Shown: positions 39,920-51,294 of the stretch, piece by piece
Position numbering within the stretch: the first letter of the stretch is position 1
Layout of the letters: the number at the start of each line of letters is the position of its first letter
DNA from: Hyaloscypha bicolor E
Lineage: Eukaryota > Ascomycota > Leotiomycetes > Helotiales > Hyaloscyphaceae
Length of the DNA stretch: 64,000 nt
Assembly (NCBI RefSeq): GCF_002865645.1
Contig: NW_020194555.1
Location: 3,684,288 to 3,748,287, forward strand
Direction: 5' to 3'
Position numbers and translations under genes: made by a program
Notes under the pieces: model-generated
Seen by the model: only the letters and a program-made list of their open reading frames with translations
Told to the model about the DNA's origin: nothing
The model's database searches: none

Positions 39920-41189
39920 GGTGCGCTGGTTGCACTTACATTTTCCCTTCGTTTTGGTTTTATGGATACTGGAGGGGAATACTAAGCCTACTTTACTCAT
40001 CAACTACAGACTCGCTGAACCAGACAGCCGGTTTTTCATGCCCACATTCATTTCTGTATTGACATTTCATTATTGCTTAAGATATAAATGGCGGCCTCGC
40101 AGCACCAGACAACCGACTTAAATGATTACATTCCTTTGATTTATTAGCTATGGGAAGATATGTTTCATCACTCTTTGTAATTTCAATGACAGAAATGCTA
40201 GAACAGATAATCATTTAAGCGGCCGTTTTTATATACTTATAACTTGACCAAAAATTGATAGTACTGTTCAGACTCTCTAACCTGACTTTTAGCGATGCAG
40301 AATTAATAAAGAGATATTTAGGAAGTCTATTAAACAATGAGACTAGAGAAGGAAGGTATTTAGGATATAATAAGTATAAAGTAAGAAGGAATTTATAAAG
40401 AAAAGAGTAGTACTCTCCTTAGAGGCATTTATATTAAACTGATTTACATTATAAATAAAGTACTAAGTGTATTTAGAAGGTATAATAAAAGGCGAATTAG
40501 GTGTCGCTTGTTTTTTAGTTAACCTTTTTAAGGACCGCGGGGTAGACTTGTGGCTTGTGTGGCTCAGTGGGACGCGCCTGTAGCGGGGAGGCCTAGGGAA
40601 CAATATCTAACGAGGTAACGAGGCAGAATTGGTTTACCCCACTGCTGATCCCACGTGCGACCGCTTGAAATAGTGCCTTCAGCCCATCTGCCTCTCCGTC
40701 CTTTTCTTCCTCTTTTGCCATTTTGCCATCCCGCCAGAATCGGCGCTTTCGTGGCAGTCACAGTCATGGAGCCGCAACTAGATGCTGCACGACGTATTCT
40801 GATCAAAACAATACTAAAAGAAAGGTTTGAGGCCAAGCTAATTAATAGCCTCAAAAACCCGTCCAGAGAATCCGCTTAGAGAGGGAGCAAACCGAAATGC
40901 CCCTTGTTTACTGAGGCCCACAGCTAGCTACAGTCGGTCCGATCCAAAAGCGACAAAACGGTCGCTCTTTTACGCCCATAATACCTTTTTAATTACAACC
41001 CTAATTAATTTATACTAAGTGATGCGATTATAGAATAGAAGCAGGCGAAAAATACCTATTAATTAGATTTTTAATATAATTTGTGGTTTATTAATAATCG
41101 AGGCTTAAAGTACACGGACCCTTTTTACTTTTTTGATTTTCCCTTATACAAAACGCGAATATATTTGCTCGCTAAGGTCACGTGATCCC
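39920..41189. other. Intergenic region, no supported gene
   Basis: Mixed composition. AT-rich at 40270-40500 and GC-balanced at 40530-40960, where overlapping frames on both strands (40564-40879) look like chance frames. TGGCTCAGTGGG (40558-40569) resembles an RNA polymerase III A box, but no good B box follows. Confidence 0.6.
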
Positions 41190-44128
41190 GGACTTCAGGG
41201 GGAGATCGCGGTATCTTACTAGCCTTATTATAAATATAATAATAATAAATAAGTCCTATAAGCTTAAATAAACTTTCCTAAATACTAAATATAGCTTTTT
41301 CTAGTACTATATATATTATATATATAGTAGGGCCCTAATTTTATAGGTTTTAAGCTAACTTTTAGCCGAATTAAATCTATAAACCTTACTTATTATTTAG
41401 CTACTTTCTTTCTCTTACTTTTATATATTATTCTATTTGTCTATTACCTTTTTAGATATTATTCTATAGCATTTTTGCTTCTGTATATACTAAATAGCTT
41501 ATTTAATACTTAATTCCTTCCGATATATATCTATCTAGTAAAATATATAATTATAAAACCTCTATATAGTCTTAATTAAATAAGCTTTAAGTGCCTCTAC
41601 TACCTTAATCTTAGTATCTGGGAATCTAGCCTTCTTTATTTAATAATATCGAGTTTTGCTATATCTCTAGTATATCTTAATTGAGTTAATTTTATAGTAA
41701 AACTTTAGTAAAAATATAGCTTTATATTTCCGATTTATAATAAGCTCTTTAATTTGGGATTTTTCTTTAAAAAAGTCTTAGTAATTCAATAATATACGAG
41801 CTAAATAGTATATTTATTTAATAGTAGAAAAGTATTTAAAGGATATAGTATATTTAATATCCTTTAAATACTTAAATCTTAAGCTAGGTATATTATAACT
41901 TTACTTAATAAGAATCTGTTTTATATTTTTAGGCTCTTTTTCTTTATTCGGATTAAGTTATTAAAGAACTTAAATAGTACCTTATAATTCCGGAATTATA
42001 TATTTTAGTAAAAAGTATATATTTCTTCTATAGGCCTTAATATTACTCTTTTTAATTCCCTCTAGTAACTTATTTATACTAAAGATATTTAGTATACTTT
42101 TACTATATAAAGTATATATAAAAAACTAATTAAATATTAGAATAGCTATATAGTTTAGGTACTTCTATTTAAATATATTAAGTATCCTAGTAATCTATAC
42201 TAGTAGCTGTTTTATATCTTACTAGAGATCTCTATTTAAACCTAGATATATAATTTAATAGATATTTAAATTAGGGTTATCCGGAATAAAAATGTCTTTA
42301 TTATTTAGTATTCTAATATACCTTTTAAGGCTTATGAATTCAGAATCGTGAATTAGCCTTTTTTTACTCTTTCTCGGCATTTTTTACTAATTATTTACTA
42401 GCTAGAGGCTCTTTTTATAATTAAATTCATAAAAATAGCTCTTATTATAGAAATATATTATATATATTTAAACTCTAATTAGAAGTAAAGGTTAAATTAT
42501 ATATTATATACTAGCTTTATTTTTCTTATATTAAACTATATATAATAAAAGCTCTTTTATTAATAGCAAAAATATCTTTTAATAATACTAAATTATATTA
42601 GGTTATTTATATCTATTTATATAAAGTCTTTTCTTAGTCTTATAGTAATAAAAGCCGAGTCTAGAAAGCTATAAGCAGGCTATACTATAAATAATAGGCT
42701 TTTCTATTATTAATAATAATTGAGATAAAATCTCCTAATTAGTAGTATTTAGGAAATTATTTAGTAATATTATTCTAAGTTCTTAATTAATTAACTAAGT
42801 CTAGTAGACTAGAAAAATATTCTTATTATTTAAATAAGAGGTACTATTTCTTTTATTATTTCTAGTTTCCTATAGAATACTATATTACTATTAATAATAA
42901 TTAAATAGCCTTTTAATTTGCCAAGCTAGTATTTTTCTATTATTAAAGTAGTAATTACTAGAAGCTACTAAAAGTAATATATTAATTTTTCTAAGTTAAT
43001 ATTTCCCTAGCTTTAGAAGCTATTAGATATATTACTGGAGTAAGTATAAATTAGTAATTATATATGAAATATATAGTTCTTTGGTTTGAGCTAGCTTAAT
43101 ATCTATATTATTAAAGACTTTTTAATAAGTTATTTATATATCTAGAGCTTTATTATTTCTATAAGCATTTCTAATAAAGGCATCTAAAAGTAGCTTATTA
43201 GTTCTATTATTTTTATTTTTAAGCCTTTATTCTTTTCTTAATTATATATTTCTAGGAATATTAATTAGCCCTCTAATAATATCGAATTTTAGCCTCTTTT
43301 ATTTAAAAAATAGTATAATTATAGAGGCCTTAAGCCTATTAGATTACTCTATAACTTGAGTATCTTTTACTTTCTAATTATATATATATTATTATTGAGT
43401 TCTTAATAGCTTTACTAATTCCTTTATTAATTTAGAGTTATATAAGCCTCTAGAAGCTAGAAATAGTTTTAATATACTTATATTATAATATAAAAATAAG
43501 AAAATAAGGTAAGAAACTTACTAGTTTATTCTATAAGTCTCTAATCTTACTATATAACTATAGGCTTCTCTAAAATAATTGTCTTATTATTACTAATAAA
43601 AAGCTTCTACTAAATCTAAAAAAGTATTGAATTTTTAAGCTCAATTTCATTACTTGGTTTAATATCTGAATTATTAGAATTATTCTCTATATTAGAGGGT
43701 TTCCTATACTATTTGTTATTAGTTATTTGGATTATAGCTTCTTTAGCTAGAATAAGAACTATAATTAAATTAAGAATTGAATTAGCTTACTTATACTTCT
43801 AAAGGCTTATAGAAGTAGCTATTAGAAGTATTTAAAAAATGTACTTAATTAGATTTATAGTTATTAAGATATTAATATAATTATAAAAGAGCAATTAATT
43901 TAGAAGGGCAGTTATATAATAACTAAAGTAAAAAAACAACTATATAAAATATAAATATATTTCCTTACTTAATTATATATATTATAACTTCTTTAATAAT
44001 AAAGATATTATAATTTTGAGAATATAGAATTAATTTTTAGAATATATAGTATAGTTTTAATTAATACGATTTATATTAATTAGTATTATAGTAGTATTTT
44101 TTTTATTGCTTTTAGATTAGACCGACTA
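41190..44128. repeat. RIP-degraded repeat block of unidentified family
   Basis: Nearly 3 kb of AT-rich DNA with the same base bias as the retrotransposon block but no LTR match. On the minus strand a short frame starts MPRKSKKRLIHDSEF near 42380 and leads into stop-rich but protein-like sequence down to about 41500. More stop-riddled protein-like minus-strand sequence lies at about 42870-43760. This suggests one or more degraded elements coding on the minus strand. I could not assign a family. Confidence 0.5.
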
Positions 44129-44130
44129 TA

Positions 44131-45086
44131 GTTAATAAAACCGAGAAGCAAGATTTGATTTTCTGATTTTTGATTTCTAATTTCCTGATTTCTAATAATT
44201 ATATATATCTGCTTCTCTATTTTTAGAGTATGCCTTACTATTACTCTAGTAATTTAGTACTTATATTACTAAAAGTACTTTATAATAGTAATATATAGCC
44301 TAAACTTATAATATCTTATTTAATTATATTAAAATACTATAATATTTTATAAATCTTTTATTATATTATAATATTATTATTAAATAGATTTATATAAATA
44401 TTTCTTATAAAATAATTATAATAAAATTAAAAGATTTATAGAAAATTAATATTAATACCTATATATTTAAATATATTTTTTCTTTATATATAAATTATAA
44501 TCTTATATTATTTAGAAAATATAAATAAATAAATAAATATCTTTATTTCTCGATTTTCTTTTTTATTTTTTCTTTATAATAATATTATTAAATTAATAAA
44601 TTAAATTAATAATAAGGCTAAAATTAGAGAAATAAAGCTATATTAGAATAGAAAGTTAAAGAAATTAGAGAAAAATAAAGCAAATCTAGAAATAAACTTA
44701 ATATATATTTATAGAATTAAATTCTTTTAAGATTATATTACTTATATAATATAGAAAGTAAATATAAAAACAGATATAAGATTAAAAAGTAAAGAGGGAA
44801 AAGATTATAATAGAGGAAAGTAAAAATACTAGAGGAGAAGAAAATAAAAGAAATATAGATAATTCGAGTAATATAAATATAAAGGATATAGAAAGTAAGG
44901 GAGATATGTCTTGTAATCTATAGGATTTGCCTTATGAACTATGCAAGATAGGGGGGGGCTAGTAGTAGTTGAGAATAAGGCGTAGATGTTGTACTTTTTT
45001 TTTTAGTAAGGTGTTGTGGGGGGGGGGGTGCGGGTGCGAAAATCAAAAAATCAGAAAATCACTTTTCGCTTCTCGGTTTTGTCGAC
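44131..45086. mobile_element. TA-flanked inverted-repeat element (Tc1/mariner-like relic)
   Basis: This 956-bp segment has terminal inverted repeats of about 50 bp. The right end (45033-45086, ending TCTCGGTTTTGTCGAC) is the reverse complement of the left end (GTTAATAAAACCGAGAAGC onward). In the first 20 bp the left end differs mainly by C to T and G to A changes. TA dinucleotides border both ends (44129-44130 and 45087-45088), the target duplication of Tc1/mariner elements. No transposase frame is visible. It contains long poly-T and poly-G tracts near 44992-45028. Confidence 0.75.
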
Positions 45087-45088
45087 TA

Positions 45089-45383
45089 GCCCAATAATGG
45101 CCTCAGTAACGCCAGAGATTTTCGCAACGAAGGATAGGGGAACAGGCAATGCGATAGCGGCAACTGCAAACAGGATTTTTGGCATCATGGCTGTGAGTTC
45201 TCTACACGTCCCTTTTCTTAACGATTAATAACTCGCACTGATGGACTGGGACAGCCAATTATTGCCATGTTCTCCAACCTTCAAACTTCTGCTCCGGTCT
45301 ATACGAGTGGTGCATTGTTCATTGCCGCTGGGCTCATAGTCACAATCCTCCCTTTCAAATCGCAAGGGAAAGCAAGTCTATAG
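45089..45383 (+). pseudogene. MFS sugar transporter, C-terminal fragment only
   Basis: Two exons (45089-45192 and 45255-45383) joined by a GTGAGT...ACAG intron of 62 nt encode the last part of a fungal MFS transporter. The reading contains TPEIFATKDRGTGNA, a transmembrane stretch, and the tail LPFKSQGKASL before TAG. Everything upstream is missing: the fragment begins immediately after the inverted-repeat element that ends at 45086. Insertion or rearrangement at that element has removed the N-terminal ten or so membrane segments. It is not a copy of the transporter at 61205-63736, whose C-terminus differs (PETQGRTLEEL type). Confidence 0.8.
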
Positions 45384-45927
45384 GGGTTACTGAACCTAAA
45401 TCCTACTATCCCAATTGCTTAAGCTGCTACTTATCTTGATACAAGTCCTATTATCCACGTCCTTTTAGGTACTGGTTGTAGCGTGCTGAAAGTGCGACAA
45501 GTTCGTCGAGCGATGCGTTGAGTTTCTCTTTTTCGACACAGAGGGGTTATCTGTATTCACGTCCCGTTCTACTTCCTCGCAATTGCCTTGTAGCTTGATC
45601 TTCGCACGCTACTGTTTTGACAGGTGCTTTTGTCGGCGATTGCCTTGTTCTTGATTGACAAGGGGGTCTGAGTGCTAAGCGAGGTTGCCCCTATTTCTAC
45701 ACCAGCTCACCGCACTTTGGACCGCTTCAAGTACAAAGTTTCTTGGGCTCGAATCCAAGGCGGAGGCAGCGGTGATTGATTACATCTGTTCATCATAATC
45801 AACACCGAGCCAGATACTGCGAAAATCAAAAGCTATCCCTAATCTCCTTACGCCGGCCAGCTGTCAGCCTGCCAAGGAGCTTCCGCGCATGCCTCGTTTT
45901 GTCATGACATATTTTCAAGGAGCCAGC
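45384..45927. other. Intergenic, no gene seen
   Basis: GC-balanced sequence between the transporter remnant and the hydrolase pseudogene. It contains an imperfect direct repeat of about 20 bp around GCGATTGCCTTGT (45580-45605 and 45635-45660). No frame with family resemblance. Confidence 0.55.
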
Positions 45928-46815
45928 TCAAGAAACCAAGAGGCTTCGAGGCGATCCAAATCGAGGCAGGCAGTCAAATACCTCGATAGTGAACCTCCCA
46001 GGCTGATCCAGCATAACTAGATGACTGGCTTCGGGAATGAAGACAGACTCCTTTAATCTACCCTTCTACCTTCTGACCAACTCTTCTATTTTCTTCTCGG
46101 AATCCACTGGCCTTACTCTCCCCATACGATCTTCACATCGTACACGCTCGTACAAAACCCCTGCCAGCATCTCCGCCATATCTTCATCCGCTTGTGCAAT
46201 CGGACGGACGAAACCCCGCTGCCGTTCTCCTGCTCCAGCCCATCTGAGGGACGGCCAATCCAAGGGCGAGAAAGAACATCCTCCCAACCAGCCTGTAGTA
46301 CATTCGTATTGAGGCATGCACTTCGGATCACAGCCCGAACGACAGCTTCAAGATATTCTGTGGGAGGTTCACGAATGTCTGCAGTTCAGCTCGAACGAGC
46401 TTGCAGAACCCGTCTCCCCAAGGTAACACAGTATTCGCATCAAGCAGCATAATGGTATCGAACTCACATCCATGCAGAAGATGAGCTTGCAAGACGATTG
46501 TCCCGGCGATATCGTGCGCTATGATAGCTGGGGCTGGGTGCCCACCTGACCGTCCATCTGTACATGTTTGAGCAGATCGGTCAGAGCTAGAACTTGGAAC
46601 TTAACAGACGTGTCTCCTGGGAATCTTTCTTCCGAAGTAGAAGTAGAAGTAGAAGTAGTGGTACTGCTACTTGGATCGAAATCCTGCGATTGTTCGTAGC
46701 CTGGCTGGTCGTAGACAAGGATTTGATACGTCCTCTTTGCGAAGAGGGCTTCGGCGATAGGCTGGGGAACCACTGATGACCAAGGTGTACCGTGAACGAA
46801 GACCACACATTTCAT
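45928..46815 (-). pseudogene. Alpha/beta hydrolase-fold enzyme, broken by several frameshifts
   Basis: Minus-strand segments in different frames line up as one alpha/beta hydrolase. The start is MKCVVFVHGTPWSS (oxyanion-hole HGTPW, 46815 downward), followed by YQILVYDQPGYEQSQDF. Next come the nucleophile elbow AHDIAG (near 46510, in another frame), LLLDANTVLPWGDGF, and GWEDVLSRPWIGRPSDG (third frame). The end is EASHLVMLDQPGRFT with the catalytic His (near 46010-46050). At least three or four frameshifts and an in-frame TAG before KGRLKE separate these blocks, and introns of acceptable size do not explain them. A Ser/Thr-rich (TST)n insertion from a TCT/ACT microsatellite (46630-46665) also interrupts the early part. 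An HD-x-x-G elbow suggests an epoxide-hydrolase or dehalogenase-like member. Confidence 0.8.
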
Positions 46816-47925
46816 CTATTGTCGATCTGATTTCTCTGTCAAGGTTTTATTCGATGATGCGAGATTATATCAGCTATTCCAGCCTTGGCACCAGTATGTT
46901 GAAGGTCCATGGTGCCTTACGAAGTTCAGATATTGACTTGAATTAGATTTTGAGCAGAATTTTGCATTTCGAGTCTGATATAAGGTTTATACCTTCACCA
47001 GTTGGGAAAAAAGGGACGAATGCTCGATTACGTCATGCGTCTAACGGAGCGAACTTCGCACAACTAACTGAGATCGACTACGAAGGCGGCAGAATTTAAC
47101 ATGTGGTTTGATCTTCGCACTTTGCGTCATTTAGTAGCCCATGTGTTGCTGCCAGCCGAGGATTGGCTTGATGTTGATTGAAGGGCGTAGTCAGGCCAGC
47201 CGCAAAGCGCTGACTGATCGTGTTTCCGCCATTTTACAGCACAGTCTGCAGCTGCAGCTCCTGGCGGACTTGAAGCCCAAGTACCGTATTTAAGATATAC
47301 TTTGTTTTCGCAATAATAGCATTGAATTATTGTCAACTTAATTGCACACTTGTGCTACTAAGGCCGCGAGGTGGTCTCTGTATCTTGCAATATATCTTCA
47401 TCCCAGTCTTCCAACAACTGCAACAATGTACCAAAACCTTGCTGCTGAATTAATTCTCTCGAATGCTCCCTATTACTGATTTTCAATGCGCTGCAGCAAC
47501 CGTGCTTCCAAGACAGAATGCAATCAGTGCAAGCGGCTGCTTGGCTTTTCATTTGACACAAAGACAAAGTCTTCAAGCAAATCATTAAAGAAAAAGATTT
47601 TAGGTTGCTATTTTAGTAGAGTTTATTTATTTGATTGCAAGGTTGTCTCAGCCCATGCACATCTCAACATATTCACCCGATTGACCTCTCATCCTGAAAG
47701 CAAATCCGGTAAACACCACCGCAATGCCGCATGAGAGAAGGAAAGAAATCCATTAGCGACCTTTCCCCAAGCAGTGCACGAAGACGTGCAAAGAAAAGAA
47801 AGTTATTAACGCCCCATGCCACCATTCAACGCCATGAATATCAAGCCAACCAGGAAAGTGTGCATCTTAGTCCCATCGCAGAAGCGCTGGTGAAGAAACA
47901 CCACTGGTGTGGAAAGCGAGAGAGG
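46816..47925. other. Intergenic, no supported gene
   Basis: About 1.1 kb with only short overlapping frames on both strands and no family resemblance. It includes the presumed 3' side of the minus-strand secreted-protein pseudogene and the 5' side of the hydrolase pseudogene. Confidence 0.55.
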
Positions 47926-48884
47926 CTACTTCTTCCATGGGCCGTACGCGCAGTCGGTGGCAAGACCCTGGCCACCTCTGAGGATAACGTTTTCGCGGTC
48001 GGTGTCAAACATCTGACCACCAGCAAGCTGGCCGGCGATGGTGGTGAAGCTGCAGTGTTCAATGATATTACCGACATAGCCTTGGATTTAGGGAAGGGAG
48101 GGGTTGATGGAGTAGGTGTTCTGCCCAGGTCCCGTCAGCTTGATGTTCTTGTCTGAATTCAAATTCACTTCAAGTGCTTGAAGCGAGATTGGAAGAAAGG
48201 GGGAAAGGAGAGGGGAGGGGAAGACGAACACCGTTGCAAATGAAGACTGCGTTGCCGCTGATGCAGCAGATGCGAGCACAGCTGCGGGGATTAACAAAGA
48301 AGCGCCCACCCTTGCCCATAGAGTCACGGCATTTGTTGGCATCAGAGACCAGGGCAGCTTTCCAGTCTCAGCCGCCGATGTGAACGCAGAGTGGTTGGAA
48401 GATCTGTCATATTCGTATCAGCTTGTTTCTTTGACGGGCGTGCTTCGCTTGGAACAGAAGGCGCAGAGGAGGTGGAAAAGGGAGAGAGCAACAACGGCCG
48501 CTCCGTTTCGTTTAGAGGAGACAGGAAAGGGTAAGTGGAAAAACGTAAGATTACCTTGTTCTTAGCAACCAACTCACCACGCTTCTCGAGACCGAGAGAG
48601 GCAAGACGAGCATTGACCTTGGCATAGATCTCCTCAGGAGTACCAACGAACTCATCATCATGGTAGACCTCAGTGCCAGCGGAGCTCAAGCCGAAGTGGG
48701 CGAACTCAGAGCCGGCAGTGATATCGGAACCAGCTGCTTCATCAGCATGCGTAGCAGGAGGAGGAGGCAAAGAAAACCTACCAGAGACAGCGACGTCAGA
48801 TCCGCCAACCTCAGGGATGGCAGAGGAGAGGACGACAGTGACGGAGGCCAAGGCGGCGACGACGTGGGTGAGTGTTACGCTCAT
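47926..48884 (-). pseudogene. Secreted cysteine-rich protein, paralog of the gene at 49952-50870, with two nonsense codons
   Basis: Four exons are inferred on the minus strand: start 48884 with a signal peptide (MSVTLTHVVAALASV...SSAIP), a 48-nt intron near 48772, an exon to 48555, an exon 48403-48232, and an exon 48152-47926. Exon phases agree throughout. Two in-frame stops interrupt the reading: TGA at 48368-48370, in a position where the neighbour has Trp99, and TAA at 48088-48090. The motif PLCV-x4-(stop)-DW matches the neighbour's PLCVPVAGWNW. Downstream CARICC...FICN and GGQMFD...NVI also match. The product would have been a small extracellular protein of unknown role. Both stops can arise by C:G to T:A transition. 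Expression as a truncated peptide is possible. Confidence 0.75.
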
Positions 48885-49951
48885 TCTGGCGGTTTGGAGA
48901 GTGCTGTGAAGCGTGATTTGCGTGTGTGGAGGAGTGGAAAATTATATGAAGAAGATCGAGATGATCAGAGGTGTTGGGACTTGGGGGAACGGGTACGTGT
49001 GAGGTTGCAGAGTACACTGTTGGACAAAAGAAAGGAAGACAAGATCGGGGACGCGGGAAGAGGAATGTATGTTTTTGCATTAGTGAGAAAAGAATCTATG
49101 TCGGATATGTCTCTTCAGCAACTCCGAGTCTAAAAGGCAGGACTTGACGCTAAGGAGTTGTGCACACCTGTTTCCCATGTTAGAGAGCGAATGACTTGAA
49201 GGAGGGGTGTCTTTGTTTCTAACGATCCGAAGATTCGAGAAATCTAAACACTTGATAGGGTGAAGTTCCAGACATGTGAGAGATACATGTGTTCAACCGA
49301 TTGTCAAGCTTTTATATGCCTTGTTTTCATTGTTTACTTATGTTTGAAATGATAATACAAAGAAGACAAAACCTATATTCTTATCTACTAGGCAGAAATA
49401 CACATGAAACAACTGCCCAAGACTATTTGTTCTATTTTGCCAGGCACTTCCATTGCAAACTTGAAAGCACGGGACTCTGGCGAAGCGTGGTGAATTTGAA
49501 AGAAAGGGGGAGGAGTGGGGCCGCAAGCTTCAGAACACAAAACAGGAAGTGTCTTCTCCAAACCCGGTTGGTTAGATAAGGGTTTCCCAACAGTGAGCAC
49601 AACGAGTCTACTTCACTTTCAAAGCAGAACGAGAAGGTTTGAAGTTGCTGCAGGGTTAAAAGGCAGCTATTATACAGAATGAAAGTAAAACACCACACAG
49701 AATCCATGTTGGGTTTGCTGCAAAGCTTTTATTATGTGCAAGGAACCTGAAAAGAGAGGGCCCGAGTTGTCTCAATCTATGTACATCCAAAAGTGCGCAT
49801 GATTATTAAACTGCTCAGTTTCCAGAGGGGGTTTCTTTCCAGGTATCCTAAAACACAACCCAAAAGAAAATCGCCAATGCAAGTATGACCATTGCAACTT
49901 TTCCTAACATGAAGGTACTGCCCTGGGGAGCTGGCGCTCCGGGAGGGAGAA
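48885..49951. other. Intergenic between the two secreted-protein paralogs
   Basis: About 1.07 kb holding the promoter of the 47926-48884 pseudogene and the 3' side of the next gene. Frames on either strand look accidental. Confidence 0.6.
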
Positions 49952-50870
49952 CTAAGTGGAGGAACCATCAATCTCAAGGGAACGCTTCTTGACGCGGCCT
50001 GGGGGCGGGCAGCCCATGCCACCAGCATTTGTATCCGCAGATCCCTTAACAATCAGATTCCAGTTGTCTTGATTGTCGAAAACTTGACCGCCCGCAAAGC
50101 AAAAGGACTTTCCCAAGAGGCAGTGTTGACATTGATCGATAATATATTGAATACGGCTTGCCACAATTGTGCTTTGGAGTCTGGACTTGTAGGATATCAT
50201 TATGCTGTGAGGGACCTTTGTTAGGATATGGAAATTCCTTGCTCTCGGGTACTTTGAACTCACGTTATTGCAAATCCAAACTGAAGCATGATCGTTGCAC
50301 CAGATTACTTGGCATTCTGGAGGAATCCTCATGACATAATTCTCGATATTCAATAATGTAGTGAAGCTGTTGAGGCCACCGACATATGCGTTGCCCCAAT
50401 TCCAGCCTGCCACTGGAACGCAGAGAGGAGGGAGCTTGAAGAATTTGGAGTTAGTCAAGGGGGCTGTTCTTGGAAGAGAGCCAATGAAATGAACTCACAG
50501 CGTTACCGCATTCTAGGAGAGCGGGCTTGTCGGCGTCGGGCGTAGGAAGGTGAACCTCGGGATAGTGCTCCTTGAGTTCGGCCATGACATGCTGTTTTGA
50601 AATCAGCAAACAAAATGCCTCAAGTCCATTTACACAATATGTTCCTTACATCAAAGGTTCCAGTCAACTTGAAGGAATGGTCACCATGTTCATCGCTGAT
50701 AGTAGGAAGCCGAAGACTGCCATCGGACTGGCTTTCGGTCGGATCTGTAGAAGGCAAGGAGACTGTGAGGACCTCCATTTGTTAGTTGGAGAAGGTGATG
50801 TGCTTTGATGGGAGAGGCTTACTAGAGGGAGGAGGGTTGCAAGAACTGCGAAGGTCTTTGTGAACTTCAT
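49952..50870 (-). CDS. Small secreted cysteine-rich protein (intact paralog)
   Basis: Five exons on the minus strand encode 222 residues: 50870-50823, 50772-50650, 50591-50499, 50434-50264, 50185-49952. All phases agree. Two acceptors are unusual (ending GAG and AAG) and were chosen because they keep the frame. The N-terminus MKFTKTFAVLATLLPLV is a typical secretion signal. Cysteines fall at about residues 85, 93, 129, 134, 143, 164, 167 and 174, suggesting disulfides. The pattern C-x4-C-x5-VWICN, then a C-containing helix, then FDNQDNWNLIV resembles an uncharacterised secreted family that I recall from plant-associated and saprophytic fungi. Function unknown; a role outside the cell (effector-like or antimicrobial) is only a guess. 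An upstream in-frame ATG at 50894 would spoil the signal peptide. Confidence 0.72.
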
Positions 50871-51294
50871 GACTGCCGGGGAAGCGAGACGCAAAGATTT
50901 TTGCAGTTTGTTTTTTGTGCGGTAGGGTTGCCAAAGACTTGTTTATAGGAGATCAAGGTTGATCCAGAATGTTTGTAGAAGGAGTAGGATTAGGAAAGAG
51001 GTTGGGTTGGAAGAAAAGGATAGCAGGAAGGGATCGATGACGATGGCGATGGTAAATAAACGAATTTGGTGCACCGTGCGGGCTACCCTTCCCTGCGAGG
51101 CTTAAATTGTCCGCTTTCTCAATGTGAATTGGACTTAAAGTCATGTACGAATAGCAGATAGCGATGGGGTGCTTGCCGAAAAGGGAAATTGCGTCTATTC
51201 ACGGCACAAGTAGTAAGTTAGGAATCAGAAGTAGAATGTGCCATTGGCTGGTTGATATTTGAGAAGTGATCTGTTGGATGCTGCTGTAAGATCT
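50871..51294. other. Intergenic, promoter of the secreted-protein gene
   Basis: About 420 bp upstream of the 50870 start and downstream of the 51295 stop. No gene or repeat seen. Confidence 0.55.

Noticed and set aside
40558..40660. Possible tRNA-derived SINE (A-box-like TGGCTCAGTGGG)
   Set aside because: No convincing B box, no tRNA fold, no tail or target duplication seen.
41165..41200. Shared motif GTCACGTGATC-CGG between 41180 and the region near 58490 (reverse strand)
   Set aside because: Only about 14 matching bases with no extension; not enough to call a repeat family.
48660..49133. 157-codon + strand frame over the secreted-protein pseudogene start
   Set aside because: It is the antisense shadow of the signal-peptide exons and promoter; Arg/Gly/Asp-rich composition is typical of a shadow frame.
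50773..50822. Frameshift between the first two exons of the secreted-protein gene
   Set aside because: Using the GAG acceptor before GTCCTCACAG keeps the reading open, so no lesion is needed.
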